Source of the DNA: Blastopirellula marina DSM 3645
Lineage (GTDB): Bacteria; Planctomycetota; Planctomycetia; Pirellulales; Pirellulaceae
Length of the DNA stretch: 64,000 nt
Direction of reading: 5' to 3'
Assembly (NCBI RefSeq): GCF_000153105.1
Contig: NZ_CH672376.1
Location: forward strand, 229,660 to 293,659
The stretch's first letter is position 1. Every line of letters starts with the position of its first letter. The notes under the pieces are model-generated. The model ran no database searches, had not been told where the DNA came from, and worked only from the letters and a program-made list of their open reading frames with translations. Below are positions 63,960-64,000 of the stretch, piece after piece. The translations under genes and the position numbers were made by a program.

Positions 63960-64000
63960 ACACTAGCCAGAGGCGCAAGCCGATGGAATGCGGCTGGCGA
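63960..64000. repeat. Dispersed repeat at window end
   Basis: Matches 61952-61992 over 41 bases with four differences (CACTAGCCAGAGGCGCAAGC and onwards). It runs to the window edge; a possible inverted partner would lie outside. Confidence 0.7.

Overview
The window reads as a chromosomal segment of a planctomycete, most likely a Pirellulaceae bacterium close to Blastopirellula, Bremerella or Rhodopirellula. The grounds are family content known for that group: three DUF1559 proteins with a prepilin-type N terminus and H-X9-DG signature, two PVC-type haem-binding C-terminal modules, a secreted sulfatase, four ECF sigma factors with unusual partners, a Ser/Thr kinase directly behind an ECF sigma factor, and very large secreted or membrane proteins. 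Shine-Dalgarno sites are often weak and TTG/GTG starts are common. I see no rRNA, tRNA, CRISPR array, insertion sequence or phage genes.

Layout. 1-12.6 kb: tail of a haem-binding PVC protein, two DUF1559/lipoprotein pairs, a diguanylate cyclase, a secreted HEAT-repeat protein followed at once by a sigma-54 activator, argH, a zinc-ribbon protein and two tandem STAS-like proteins. 12.6-22 kb: RGG-tailed RNA-binding protein, ECF sigma factor, XRE-SnoaL regulator, a composite dispersed repeat, acyltransferase, sulfatase, carbohydrate esterase and a copper-storage-like protein. 22-30 kb: a permease/methyltransferase pair, an ECF sigma factor with an anti-sigma-like protein carrying a DUF1559-like outer domain (with a full sigma-54 consensus upstream), and a tightly overlapping AAA ATPase/DUF4276/DUF1697 operon next to a PolB-type exonuclease. 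30-42.7 kb: aldo/keto reductase, di-haem propeller protein, a degenerate PfkB-like protein with an epimerase, a 1297-residue membrane protein behind an ECF sigma factor, a YjaB-like acetyltransferase, and an ECF sigma/kinase pair. 42.9-50 kb: a 1472-residue ThuA/dehydrogenase/HEAT/cytochrome protein and a Gfo/Idh/MocA oxidoreductase, divergent from a XylR-type regulator. 50-57.5 kb: a DUF1559, lipoprotein and twin LVIVD-propeller cassette running into an arsenic operon (arsR, acr3, small Cys protein, arsC, arsM) with two matching ArsR-type operators. 57.5-64 kb: a secreted unknown, small membrane proteins, an ankyrin protein, sucCD and a repeat-rich end.

How the parts work together. The best-defined pathway is arsenic detoxification: ArsR derepression, ArsC reduction of arsenate, Acr3 efflux of arsenite and ArsM methylation. 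sucCD gives the substrate-level phosphorylation step of the TCA cycle and argH the last step of arginine synthesis. The four sigma factors and their partners form separate envelope-signalling modules. Several families of palindromic or tandem non-coding repeats lie mostly at 3' ends and between convergent genes. All function calls rest on reading motifs by eye; no database search was run.
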